Origin: Methanosarcinales archaeon
GTDB taxonomy: Archaea; Halobacteriota; Methanosarcinia; Methanotrichales; Methanotrichaceae
Length of the DNA: 6,447 bases
Direction: 5' to 3'
NCBI GenBank assembly: GCA_013415595.1
Contig: JAAEEW010000052.1
Coordinates: 1-6,447, forward strand
A program made the position numbers and the translations under genes. The notes beneath the pieces were generated by a model. The model did no database searches, was not told where the DNA came from, and worked only from the letters and a program-made list of their open reading frames with translations. How positions within the stretch are numbered: the stretch's first letter is position 1; the number at the start of each line of letters is the position of its first letter. This document shows, piece after piece, positions 1 through 5,526 of this stretch.

Positions 1-1075
1 ACAAGATACACAGGATCTTTCTGGCCAGAGCAACTATGGCTACATTGTAACCTCTTCTAGCCCTCACTCGAAGAAAGAACCTCCTAAACCTTGAATTCTT
101 CACCTTTGATGCGGCATGAGCCACCTGTACCAAAATCCATCGCAGATGCTTGGAACCCATTTTGGTTATAGGTCCGGTGTACAGTTTGCCTGCCGATTGA
201 TAGACATATGGAACCAATCCAAAGTAAGCGGCAATCTGCTCAGCTGATGCGAAGTCTCCGTAGTTTCCTATCTCGGCCAGTATTGTGACACCTGAGACAA
301 AATCGATTCCTGGAACTGATATGGCAATTTCCAGATCCCTCTGACGGCCCTTGATTCTGGCCTTAATCTCCTTATCAAGTTCTTCGATCTTGCGGTTAAT
401 GCTCTCGATAAGGCTGAGGGATATCTTTATCGACAGAATCTGTACTTGGCTGAAGTTGGCAATTAGCGCCTCACGAATCTCACCTGCCTTCTTGCGCACC
501 CTTCCTGACGGGATTGTCTCAACTATCCTATCGATATCCTGTCCGTTGAGCTTGCCAATCAAACAATGCATCCCCGATTTGCCGAAGATATCTGTAATCA
601 CTGAAGCCAGCTTAATGTTAGCTGAAGCAAGGTCACGATGCACCTTGTTCTTGTAGTCAGTGCGCGTCTTAACCAGACCTTCTCGGGTCCTTGTCAGCAT
701 TCTTAGATCCCAATCATCTTTCGGGAAGATCCTCGAAGGCGCAATCTGGTCATTAAGGTACAGTTCGGCTATCCATTCAGAGTCGATTTGATCTTTCTTC
801 TTCTTGCGGTTGTGCTTAATCATGTAGGGATTGGCAAGTATGACTTCAAAACCATCTTCCAAAATGGAGTAAACTGGAATCCAATAGGTTCCAGTGGATT
901 CGAGAGCCACAGACTTGCAGTCATTAGATATGAGCCAATTCCTAAACTCGAACAGCTTGGGAATGGTAGTTCCAAACTCTTCCTGAACCTTTGTTCCGTC
1001 GCGGGATAGAATTGTGGCTACTATGTTGTCTCGGTGGACGTCAACTCCACAAGCTTTATCCTTTTGCACCAACAT
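1..1075 (-). CDS. IS110-family DEDD transposase (bridge-RNA-type recombinase), C-terminus cut by window edge
   Basis: This open frame runs uninterrupted from ATG at 1075-1073 to the window edge, giving 358 residues without a stop. The N-terminal RuvC-like DEDD domain is visible: D12 in GVDVHRD, E59 in ALESTGTYW, and D95/D98 in KKDQIDSEW. A basic and coiled-coil-like middle (about 125-245) links to the C-terminal Transposase_20 region. That region contains a helix-hairpin-helix-like VPGIDFVSGVTILAEIG (254-270), then AAYFGLVPYVYQSAGKLYTG with the presumed catalytic serine S294, and ITKMGSKHLRWIL. IS110 transposases are usually about 300-450 residues, so most of the protein is present and all catalytic residues are intact; it may be active. 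In the family it excises and inserts the element through a circular intermediate, guided by an element-encoded bridge RNA. No strong ribosome binding site precedes the ATG. Confidence 0.9.
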   Translation of the reverse strand, partial: MLVQKDKACGVDVHRDNIVATILSRDGTKVQEEFGTTIPKLFEFRNWLISNDCKSVALESTGTYWIPVYSILEDGFEVILANPYMIKHNRKKKKDQIDSEWIAELYLNDQIAPSRIFPKDDWDLRMLTRTREGLVKTRTDYKNKVHRDLASANIKLASVITDIFGKSGMHCLIGKLNGQDIDRIVETIPSGRVRKKAGEIREALIANFSQVQILSIKISLSLIESINRKIEELDKEIKARIKGRQRDLEIAISVPGIDFVSGVTILAEIGNYGDFASAEQIAAYFGLVPYVYQSAGKLYTGPITKMGSKHLRWILVQVAHAASKVKNSRFRRFFLRVRARRGYNVAIVALARKILCIL

Positions 1076-1111
1076 ACTTTTACGCTGCCTGATATGGACA
1101 GATGATTGAAA

Positions 1112-1252
1112 ACCCTCGTAGGGACAATTTCACATGCGCGTTCTTGGACGCTTTCATGTTTGCGAGGGTAAATTGGCGAGTTTGATAAACTCGAGATCGT
1201 GTCACATATAGTTGCCAGCCTTCACTGCCCATATCAACAAAACTATGGATCT
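1112..1252 (-). ncRNA. Candidate IS110 bridge RNA (structured leader upstream of transposase)
   Basis: Three consecutive stem-loops can be read here. The first pairs 1248-1252 with 1194-1198 (5 bp) and 1241-1246 with 1208-1213 (6 bp), separated by an asymmetric internal loop. The second is a perfect 7-bp stem with a 3-nt loop (1177-1183 with 1187-1193). The third has a 7-bp base (1112-1118 with 1163-1169), a large asymmetric internal loop, a 5-bp stem (1132-1136 with 1155-1159), a bulge, and a 4-bp tip (1138-1141 with 1148-1151). Known bridge RNAs of the IS110 group lie in this same place and consist of a 5' hairpin plus hairpins with internal loops that carry target and donor guides. A TATA-like box lies just upstream at 1261-1272. 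The pairing is seen directly; the function is inferred, the ends are uncertain, and folding was done by eye. Confidence 0.45.
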
Positions 1253-1260
1253 TGTAAACT

Positions 1261-1272
1261 AAATATATTTTT
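1261..1272 (-). promoter_or_regulatory. TATA-like box upstream of IS110 leader and transposase
   Basis: The minus strand reads AAAAATATATTT, a good archaeal TATA-box match. A start site about 25 nt downstream would fall near 1240, at the beginning of the structured leader, giving a leader of about 165 nt before the transposase ATG. This would serve both the candidate bridge RNA and the transposase mRNA. The first hairpin's outermost 5' arm (1247-1252) would lie slightly upstream of the predicted start, so either the start or that outer pairing is imprecise. Confidence 0.4.
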
Positions 1273-1524
1273 CATCTTTCATGTATGTTGCCAGCGGGCA
1301 TCATGGTGGTGTGATACGAGATTGAGGGTAGTCAACCGATAGCGTGTTGTTGGCTATGAATACCGTTGAAAGAGACCTTGTCCGCCTTGATGGCTTTTGC
1401 GGAGAGCTAATCGAATCCAATCGCCTCCGTTCTGGCCCGCCCGGCTCTCAGCGAACCGTCGATCAACTCAGCACAGGTATACTCAACGGGCTATGGGGCC
1501 GGGCTAGCGCCATAATCAAATTCT

Positions 1525-1542
1525 AATATTTTTATAATATTT
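1525..1542 (+). promoter_or_regulatory. AT-rich TATA-like block upstream of the anchored-protein gene
   Basis: The block contains TTTTTATAATATTT flanked by two AATATT words (1525-1530 and 1536-1541). A start site about 25 nt downstream would give a 5' leader of roughly 120 nt for the gene at 1685. A second, weaker candidate (TTATTTTAT, 1647-1655) lies closer and would give a nearly leaderless mRNA starting around the ribosome binding site. The sequence alone does not decide between them. Confidence 0.35.
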
Positions 1543-1675
1543 GAGTATTCGGTGCTCCCGCCCGGATGCATCCCGTGACGCCTGGATACTTATTAAGAAT
1601 CATCAGCATCCTGAACGGGACTTCTCCGGCATTCGACCGACAACCTTATTTTATCTTCTGTCTATTGTTATTATT

Positions 1676-1680
1676 GGAGA
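1676..1680 (+). promoter_or_regulatory. Ribosome binding site fixing the start at 1685
   Basis: GGAGA lies 4 nt before the ATG at 1685. The longer open frame has no comparable site before 1541, so this site decides the start. Confidence 0.6.
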
Positions 1681-1684
1681 AATT

Positions 1685-2161
1685 ATGAGACGGTCTTACC
1701 TGCTGGTGCTGTTGATCATCCTCCCCTTCCTGGTGGCGGCCCTGATCGCATACAGCGAAGACAGAAGCCTGCCCTCCCGGGAGTCGATCCACAAGCTGGC
1801 CCAGTCTGGGGCCAGGGCTGGTCGGGAAGTGGTTCCCTATGTGGAGAGCGCCGAGGACCGCCTGGAGAAGCATCTGAATCCGGTGGTGCAGACGGGCTAC
1901 CATCAGGCCTCCGGTACCCTGTCCGGCCTGGCTTCCGGGGCCGGCGGGGCCCTGATATCCACAGCCGAGAGTGCGGAGTTGAGGCTGAGGGCGGCCCTTA
2001 GACGGCCGCTTCATGTGAACGCTCCGAGCTTGCCCTCTGATCTTCGCCTGCCCGACCTCCCCCGGCCTGACCTGGAGAGTAGCCTGAGCCCGCTGGGAGA
2101 TGCCCTGAAGAACACGACCGCCGGCATCGCCAGGAGCGTCAACCAGACCATTCGCTCCTAG
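1685..2161 (+). CDS. Small membrane-anchored extracytoplasmic protein of unknown function
   Basis: This is a 158-residue protein that I do not recognise. A basic start (MRRS) is followed by a hydrophobic stretch at residues 5-23, a signal anchor or uncleaved signal peptide, which would place the rest outside the membrane. The remainder is Ala/Ser/Gly-rich and probably helical, then turns proline-rich at 108-136 (repeated LPDLPRPDL-like words). A short motif occurs twice, 41 residues apart: ESAEDRLEKHL (from 54) and ESAELRLRAAL (from 95). Two N-X-T sequons near the C-terminus (N143, N153) could be archaeal N-glycosylation sites. The ATG at 1685 was chosen because GGAGA sits at 1676-1680 with good spacing and the hydrophobic segment follows at once; the same frame is open back to 1541, but that part encodes no membrane-protein-like start. 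The stop is TAG, followed in frame by TGA at 2174-2176. Its neighbours give no clear function. Confidence 0.75.
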   Translation: MRRSYLLVLLIILPFLVAALIAYSEDRSLPSRESIHKLAQSGARAGREVVPYVESAEDRLEKHLNPVVQTGYHQASGTLSGLASGAGGALISTAESAELRLRAALRRPLHVNAPSLPSDLRLPDLPRPDLESSLSPLGDALKNTTAGIARSVNQTIRS

Positions 2162-2171
2162 ACCATTCGCT
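2145..2171 (+). repeat. 15-bp-period tandem repeat across the stop codon
   Basis: The 12-mer AGACCATTCGCT occurs at 2145-2156 and again at 2160-2171. The first copy encodes the last codons of the anchored protein and the second lies directly after its TAG stop. The copy number differs from one only by a recent-looking duplication, since the two units are identical over 12 bp. Confidence 0.8.
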
Positions 2172-2206
2172 ACTGAGATCTCACCGATAGGTCAAAAATG
2201 GGACAG

Positions 2207-2247
2207 GCTCATCGATTTGGCTGATCGAATGGGCGCGCTCATCGATT
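2207..2247. repeat. Direct repeat GCTCATCGATT, 30-bp period
   Basis: GCTCATCGATT occurs at 2207-2217 and 2237-2247, exactly 30 bp apart. Both copies are followed two bases later by GCT, so the similarity extends beyond the identical core. Confidence 0.7.
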
Positions 2248-2410
2248 CAGCTAGGTTCGTGCAGACGGATGGATTCGTCGTCTCAATTCGTCGCCTGAGG
2301 TGGTCGATTCGGGGATCCCGGCCGGCAAAGCACCTGGAGCCCTGGCCAGGCCTGGCCTTCCCATTCGAATAGTCCGCGGATAGCCCGGGCCCCAGGTCCA
2401 GATCTCTCCT

Positions 2411-2428
2411 GCAAATGCCTCCATTTGC
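2411..2428 (-). terminator. Stem-loop downstream of the radical-SAM gene, possible 3' end structure
   Basis: A perfect 7-bp stem (GCAAATG with CATTTGC) closes a 4-nt loop. It starts 17 bp beyond the stop codon of the minus-strand gene ending at 2446. Placement suggests an mRNA 3'-end or stability structure. There is no T-rich tract after it on the minus strand, which archaeal termination would normally need, so its role as a terminator is weak. Confidence 0.3.
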
Positions 2429-2445
2429 CCCGGGGATTTGGGCAC

Positions 2446-3903
2446 TCAGGTGACGCCCTTGCACAGCTCTCCCTTCTCCAGGTCCTCCCGGAAGAAGTCC
2501 TTGCGGCTTCGCAGATGCAGGGCCAGGGCCAGCTTCCTCCGGGCGTAGAAGGGGGCCAGCCTCAGGATCTCCCTGGCAAACCAGCCCGGGTAAAGGCGCT
2601 TTACCTTGTTGTACCCGAACCACTCCAGGTCGTAGTAGCGGGCGTTCATCTGCCAGGTGATGTACTGCACCTCCTCGGCGCTGAGGTACTTGGTCCTCAG
2701 GTTGGCGTGCAGTCCGTCATAAAATCGGAAGTCGTCGTTGGTGACCAGCCCCATCTCCTTCAGCTCCTCACGCATGGGAGTCTTGGGGTAGGGGGTGTTG
2801 ATGTAGAATATGGGGAAGTCCACCTTCATCCGCCTGGCCAGCTTGAAGTTCTCCCACATGTCCTCCTCGTCGTCCTCCGGATTTCCGCCGATCAGCCCCG
2901 TGGAGACGATGATGTTGTTGTCGTGCAGGTACTGGACGGCCTTCTCCGCGTGATCGGACATCCTGCCCTTGCCCAGGAACTGCAGGTTCCTCTTGTTCAC
3001 GCTCTCCACCCCCAGGAAGACGCCGTCGAACCCGGCCTGGCCCATCTTGTCCACCAGCCGCTTGCTGGAGGCAATCCCGCTGGCCGAGGCCTGGGTCTTG
3101 TATCGCAGGTGGGTCAGCCCCTCCTCGATGATGGCCTCGCAGAGCTTCTCCAGGCGCTTCACGTCCAGGGTGATGTTGTCGTCGGGGAAGAATATGGACC
3201 CAGCGCCGTGGGCCTTTGCATCCTTGATGTCGGCGATGACCCGGTCGATGGGAAACTTGCGAAAGGTGCGGCCGTACATCTCGTTTATGCTGCAGAACTT
3301 GCACCCCTGGGTGCATCCCCGGCTGGTCTCCACGGAATCGATGGGCACGTCGAAGCTGGTGAATCCCCGGGTGATCAGCCGGCAGTCCCGGTTGGGTAGC
3401 TCGATTTGGGAGACGTCCAGCAGAGGCCGGGGCGGATTGTGGACCATGCCCTTCCCCTGGTGGTAGGACAGCCCCAGGATCCCCTCCAGGGGTCGGCCCT
3501 CCATCCTGGCCATGACCAGCTCCCGGAAGGTGGCCTCCCCCTCGCACCTCACGATGTAGTCGATGAGCCTGGCGTCCGGGCTCCTCCCGATCTCCTGGCA
3601 GTACAGGGTGGGGTGGTAGCCGCCGAATGCCGTCTCCGCACCGGCCTCCTTGACTATCCCGGCCAGCTCCAGAGCCGTCTGGTACTGAAAGCTCATGGCC
3701 GTGAGCCCCACCAGGTCGTAGCCGTCCTTCATTATGCGGCGGACGTACTCCCGGGGCTTATTCAGGCCGTGCAGGTCGGCCACGTGCACCGTGCACAGGT
3801 CGTCGATGTGGCCAGCGATTGAGGCCAGCCCAAGGCTGGGAATCCTGGCGATGCGATCGAAGTCCGGCTGGACCACCGGGGAGGCCAGGAGGAGCACCTT
3901 CAC
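2446..3903 (-). CDS. B12-binding-type radical SAM protein
   Basis: This 485-residue protein has the two-domain layout of cobalamin-dependent radical SAM enzymes. Residues 1-130 form a Rossmann-like B12-binding domain: MKVLLLASPV start, PSLGLASIAGHI, DLVGLTAMSF and FGGYHPTLYCQEIG, the last being the GG-x-HPT loop typical of the family. The canonical DxHxxG motif is imperfect: D43-L-H45-G-L-N48 keeps the histidine but has N for the last G. The radical SAM core begins with SRGC197-TQGC201-KFC204, which binds the 4Fe-4S cluster. FFPDDNITL (238-246), GVFLGVES (294-301), GLIGGNPEDDEED (336-348) and INTPYPKTPM (368-377) are the usual barrel strands. A helical C-terminal part begins with the YDGLH segment at 395. 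Length fits the BchE/HpnR-like group. The start is GTG with GGAGGT 8 nt upstream. The substrate is unknown; methylation or another carbon-centred change of a lipid or cofactor is the family-based guess. Confidence 0.9.
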   Translation of the reverse strand: MKVLLLASPVVQPDFDRIARIPSLGLASIAGHIDDLCTVHVADLHGLNKPREYVRRIMKDGYDLVGLTAMSFQYQTALELAGIVKEAGAETAFGGYHPTLYCQEIGRSPDARLIDYIVRCEGEATFRELVMARMEGRPLEGILGLSYHQGKGMVHNPPRPLLDVSQIELPNRDCRLITRGFTSFDVPIDSVETSRGCTQGCKFCSINEMYGRTFRKFPIDRVIADIKDAKAHGAGSIFFPDDNITLDVKRLEKLCEAIIEEGLTHLRYKTQASASGIASSKRLVDKMGQAGFDGVFLGVESVNKRNLQFLGKGRMSDHAEKAVQYLHDNNIIVSTGLIGGNPEDDEEDMWENFKLARRMKVDFPIFYINTPYPKTPMREELKEMGLVTNDDFRFYDGLHANLRTKYLSAEEVQYITWQMNARYYDLEWFGYNKVKRLYPGWFAREILRLAPFYARRKLALALHLRSRKDFFREDLEKGELCKGVT

Positions 3904-3911
3904 TGCGCCAT

Positions 3912-3917
3912 ACCTCC
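3912..3917 (-). promoter_or_regulatory. Strong ribosome binding site selecting the GTG start at 3903
   Basis: The minus strand reads GGAGGT, ideal for archaeal 16S rRNA, 8 nt before GTG at 3903-3901. An ATG at 3911-3909 abuts this site and opens only a three-codon frame (ATG GCG CAG TGA) whose stop overlaps the GTG. The ATG is therefore not the gene start. A TATA-like GATTTACA at 3941-3948 would give an mRNA with a leader of under 20 nt. Confidence 0.75.
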
Positions 3918-3940
3918 CCGACCTATCATCCTAAACGCTC

Positions 3941-3948
3941 TGTAAATC
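3941..3948 (-). promoter_or_regulatory. Possible TATA box for the downstream radical-SAM gene
   Basis: GATTTACA on the minus strand lies in the only AT-rich patch before the gene (3936-3960). A start about 25 nt on would sit near 3920, just before the ribosome binding site. If real, this gene can be transcribed on its own as well as by read-through from the upstream radical-SAM gene. Confidence 0.3.
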
Positions 3949-3959
3949 ATTTTCATTAC

Positions 3960-4043
3960 CATTCTGGTTGCTGCATTCCAGTTGCCCTCAGTCCGGCGCC
4001 CTTCCGGAGTACATTCCAGAGGAAATTCCGGCGATCATTCCGG
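3960..4043. repeat. Cluster of CATTCYRG-like words in the gap between the two radical-SAM genes
   Basis: CATTCTGG (3960-3967), CATTCCAG (3974-3981), CATTCCAG (4012-4019), ATTCCGG (4025-4031) and CATTCCGG (4036-4043) lie within 84 bp, all in the same orientation. Two of the last three are part of a perfect 12-bp tandem duplication, ATTCCGGCGATC at 4025-4036 and 4037-4048. The cluster lies just upstream of the promoter-like patch of the gene starting at 3903 and could be a regulator binding array or simply repeat decay. Confidence 0.5.
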
Positions 4044-4093
4044 CGATCGGATCTGGCAATTGTCATCATCTTTCCCGTGGACATGCCCATCTC

Positions 4094-4118
4094 GAATGCA
4101 ACACGTTTTCTTGCATTC
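4094..4118. promoter_or_regulatory. 8-bp inverted repeat in the inter-gene gap
   Basis: GAATGCAA (4094-4101) and TTGCATTC (4111-4118) form a perfect 8-bp inverted repeat around a 9-nt spacer. It lies 36 bp beyond the stop codon of the upstream radical-SAM gene. It could be an RNA hairpin at the 3' end of that transcript or a dyad operator; the TGCATTCC half occurs again at 3972-3979. Confidence 0.45.
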
Positions 4119-4154
4119 CCCGTTCGTCCCCATCCGTCCCTGTCCGTCCGGCCT

Positions 4155-5522
4155 TCAGACCACCGGGAGCAGCCGGGGCTGGATGGGCTTGAAATTGAAC
4201 CGGTTGGCCCTGGTTATGTAGGAGGCCACCTCCCCGATGCCGGACAGACCGCCGTAATGGTAGGAGTTGGCCCACACCCGGTAGGAGGTGCGCAGAGGCA
4301 CGGTCCAGGGATAGACGGTCCTCAAGGACCTGTCCAGGATCTTCTCCATCTCTGCCGGAGTTATGTGGGGATGGTTCCACACCAGGTGCTTGCCGTCGTA
4401 GTGGTGATAGTCCCGGTCGATGATCCCGTGCTTCTCCTCGATCTCGTCCCACAGGGGGGTCTGGGGCAGAGGGGTGATGACGCAGATCTGGGTGATATCC
4501 AGCTTCAGAGCTGCCAGCTTCTTCATGTCCTCGGGGATGGACTGGGGGGTGTCGTCCTCGAATCCGATCATGTAGTAGCCGATGGTGCCGAAGTTGTTCT
4601 TCTGCAGCAGCCGAACCGTCTCCAGGATGTCCTCCGTCCCCTCCTTCTTCTTGATGTCGTCCAGCTTCTCCTGGTGCAGGTTCTCAATCCCGATGGCCGC
4701 TCCGGCAAAGCCGCTGACCATTGACCTCTGCCGGCCCTTCCTGGTCACGGTACTCCGCCTCATCTCCGCCCATTCGTCGATCTTCTTTCGCAGGTAGTCG
4801 GCCCGGGCCATGCATCCCCAGACCATGTCGTAGTCGTCCAGGAGCTCCACCACCTGGTCGGCGTGCTTGCGGTTGGAGCCGAAGTTCTCGTCCTCGATCA
4901 GGGCCACGTTGATGTTGTTCTCCTTGTAGTAGGCGATGACCTTCTCCAGGCTCTCCAGGGGGACGGGGCTGGGCCGGGGACAGAAGCAGGGCGTCTGGCA
5001 GAACTTGCATCCCACGCCGCAGCCCCGGGTGGTGAAGAGTATGCCGTAGATGTTGAGCTTGATGTTGAAGGGGGTGTTCAGGTACTCGATCAGAGGGGGA
5101 TGGACCACCTTGCTGACGTCCCTTCCAAAGTAGGGAGCCAGCTCCGCTTCCGCATATCCGACGAATATCTTGTCGAACCGGGCCTGGATCTCCGGGGTCA
5201 GGGCGCCGTAGTTGCCCGCCCATAGCTCCGGGATTCCCTTCGACCTGGCCGCATCCACCATCTCCAGGATCTCGTGGGTCTCGTTGAGGTAGAAGGAGAA
5301 GCCCACCACGTCCCATCCTTCCTCCAGCTTCTTCTGATATTCTTCCCAGGTGGGATACTCCAGTATCTCCAGCTCGGGGATATTTTGCTTCAGGAAGCGC
5401 AGCCCGAAGGACTGGATCCTGGGCCAGTAGAACCTGAATCTGGACCTGGAGTTGGCGCCGATATAATCGTACGGATCGCCATGATTTTTGTAAACTGTGG
5501 TGAATAGCACCCGTGGGGCCAT
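4155..5522 (-). CDS. B12-binding-type radical SAM protein, second paralog-like copy
   Basis: This 455-residue protein has the same layout as the gene downstream. The N-terminal domain (about 1-135) is Rossmann-like: MAPRVLFTTVY start, WDVVGFSFYLNETHEI (70-85), LWAGNYGALTPE (100-111), with no DxHxxG cobalamin histidine. The radical SAM core starts at TTRGC168-GVGC172-KFC175; further cysteines C179 and C181 follow directly (QTPCFCPRP). VALIEDENFGSN (206-217), AAIGIENLHQEKLDDIKKKEGTED as a switch region (275-298), YYMIGFEDDTPQSIPED (316-332) and VITPLPQTPLWDE (348-360) complete the barrel. The tail begins with YDGKH (375-379). The ATG at 5522-5520 is preferred because GGAGTGAG (5527-5534) precedes it; an in-frame ATG at 5564 would add 14 residues but has no ribosome binding site. 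It lies 251 bp upstream of the other radical-SAM gene on the same strand. The substrate is unknown; true cobalamin binding is uncertain. Confidence 0.88.
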   Translation of the reverse strand: MAPRVLFTTVYKNHGDPYDYIGANSRSRFRFYWPRIQSFGLRFLKQNIPELEILEYPTWEEYQKKLEEGWDVVGFSFYLNETHEILEMVDAARSKGIPELWAGNYGALTPEIQARFDKIFVGYAEAELAPYFGRDVSKVVHPPLIEYLNTPFNIKLNIYGILFTTRGCGVGCKFCQTPCFCPRPSPVPLESLEKVIAYYKENNINVALIEDENFGSNRKHADQVVELLDDYDMVWGCMARADYLRKKIDEWAEMRRSTVTRKGRQRSMVSGFAGAAIGIENLHQEKLDDIKKKEGTEDILETVRLLQKNNFGTIGYYMIGFEDDTPQSIPEDMKKLAALKLDITQICVITPLPQTPLWDEIEEKHGIIDRDYHHYDGKHLVWNHPHITPAEMEKILDRSLRTVYPWTVPLRTSYRVWANSYHYGGLSGIGEVASYITRANRFNFKPIQPRLLPVV

Positions 5523-5526
5523 AATT

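Larger units (their letters stand above)
1..1295 (-). mobile_element. IS110-family insertion sequence, incomplete at left window edge
   Basis: The element consists of an IS110-type transposase gene and about 200 bp of structured non-coding DNA upstream of it. The transposase end runs off the window at position 1, so one terminus is outside. The other terminus is not marked by obvious inverted repeats, as is usual for the IS110 family, and the right boundary given here is a guess. It rests on a repeated 9-mer (GTTGCCAGC at 1211-1219 and 1287-1295) and on the loss of recognisable structure beyond about 1290. The placement of the non-coding part upstream of the transposase points to the IS110 group rather than the IS1111 group. 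The base composition is lower in GC than the host-like genes at 1685-6447, consistent with acquisition. Confidence 0.75.
1296..1684. other. Intergenic stretch with no convincing gene
   Basis: This stretch lies between the insertion sequence and the anchored-protein gene. A 60-codon plus-strand frame (1344-1526) exists, but it has no ribosome binding site, no recognisable motif and no hydrophobic segment, so I do not call it a gene. The rest holds an AT-rich block (1515-1545), a weak 6-bp inverted pair (1571-1576 with 1615-1620) and a second AT-rich block at 1644-1655. No tRNA- or rRNA-like sequence was seen. The insertion sequence may have separated the downstream gene from earlier upstream neighbours. 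Confidence 0.5.
2162..2445. other. Repeat-rich intergenic region between convergent genes
   Basis: This stretch separates the plus-strand anchored-protein gene from the 3' end of the minus-strand radical-SAM gene. It holds an 11-bp direct repeat GCTCATCGATT (2207-2217 and 2237-2247), an 8-bp direct repeat ATTCGTCG (2273-2280 and 2286-2293), a perfect 14-bp palindrome GGCCAGGCCTGGCC (2344-2357) and a stem-loop at 2411-2428. The word ATTCG/CGAAT recurs unusually often. No gene was seen: the minus-strand frame extending here from 2623 is a shadow of the radical-SAM gene. Confidence 0.55.

Noticed and set aside
1344..1526. 60-codon plus-strand frame after the insertion sequence
   Set aside because: No ribosome binding site, no motif, no hydrophobic or family-like sequence; length is within chance for this composition.
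1541..1684. Upstream extension of the anchored-protein frame
   Set aside because: It includes promoter-like AT-rich sequence, has no ribosome binding site, and would bury the signal anchor at residue 50; the ATG at 1685 has GGAGA in front.
2145..2367. CRISPR-like array
   Set aside because: The repeats are only 8-12 bp with irregular spacing and no constant repeat-spacer pattern.
2425..3399. Long plus-strand frame opposite the radical-SAM gene
   Set aside because: It is a GC-rich shadow: the minus strand encodes clear radical-SAM motifs, while this translation is low-complexity with no recognisable domain.
3903..3911. ATG at 3911-3909 as the start of the first radical-SAM gene
   Set aside because: It is out of frame and meets TGA after three codons; the ribosome binding site touches it but is ideally spaced for the GTG.
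3819..4724. 301-codon plus-strand frame spanning the gap and part of the second radical-SAM gene
   Set aside because: It runs antisense across two gene ends and the repeat-rich gap; its translation has no domain and mirrors the codon structure of the real gene.
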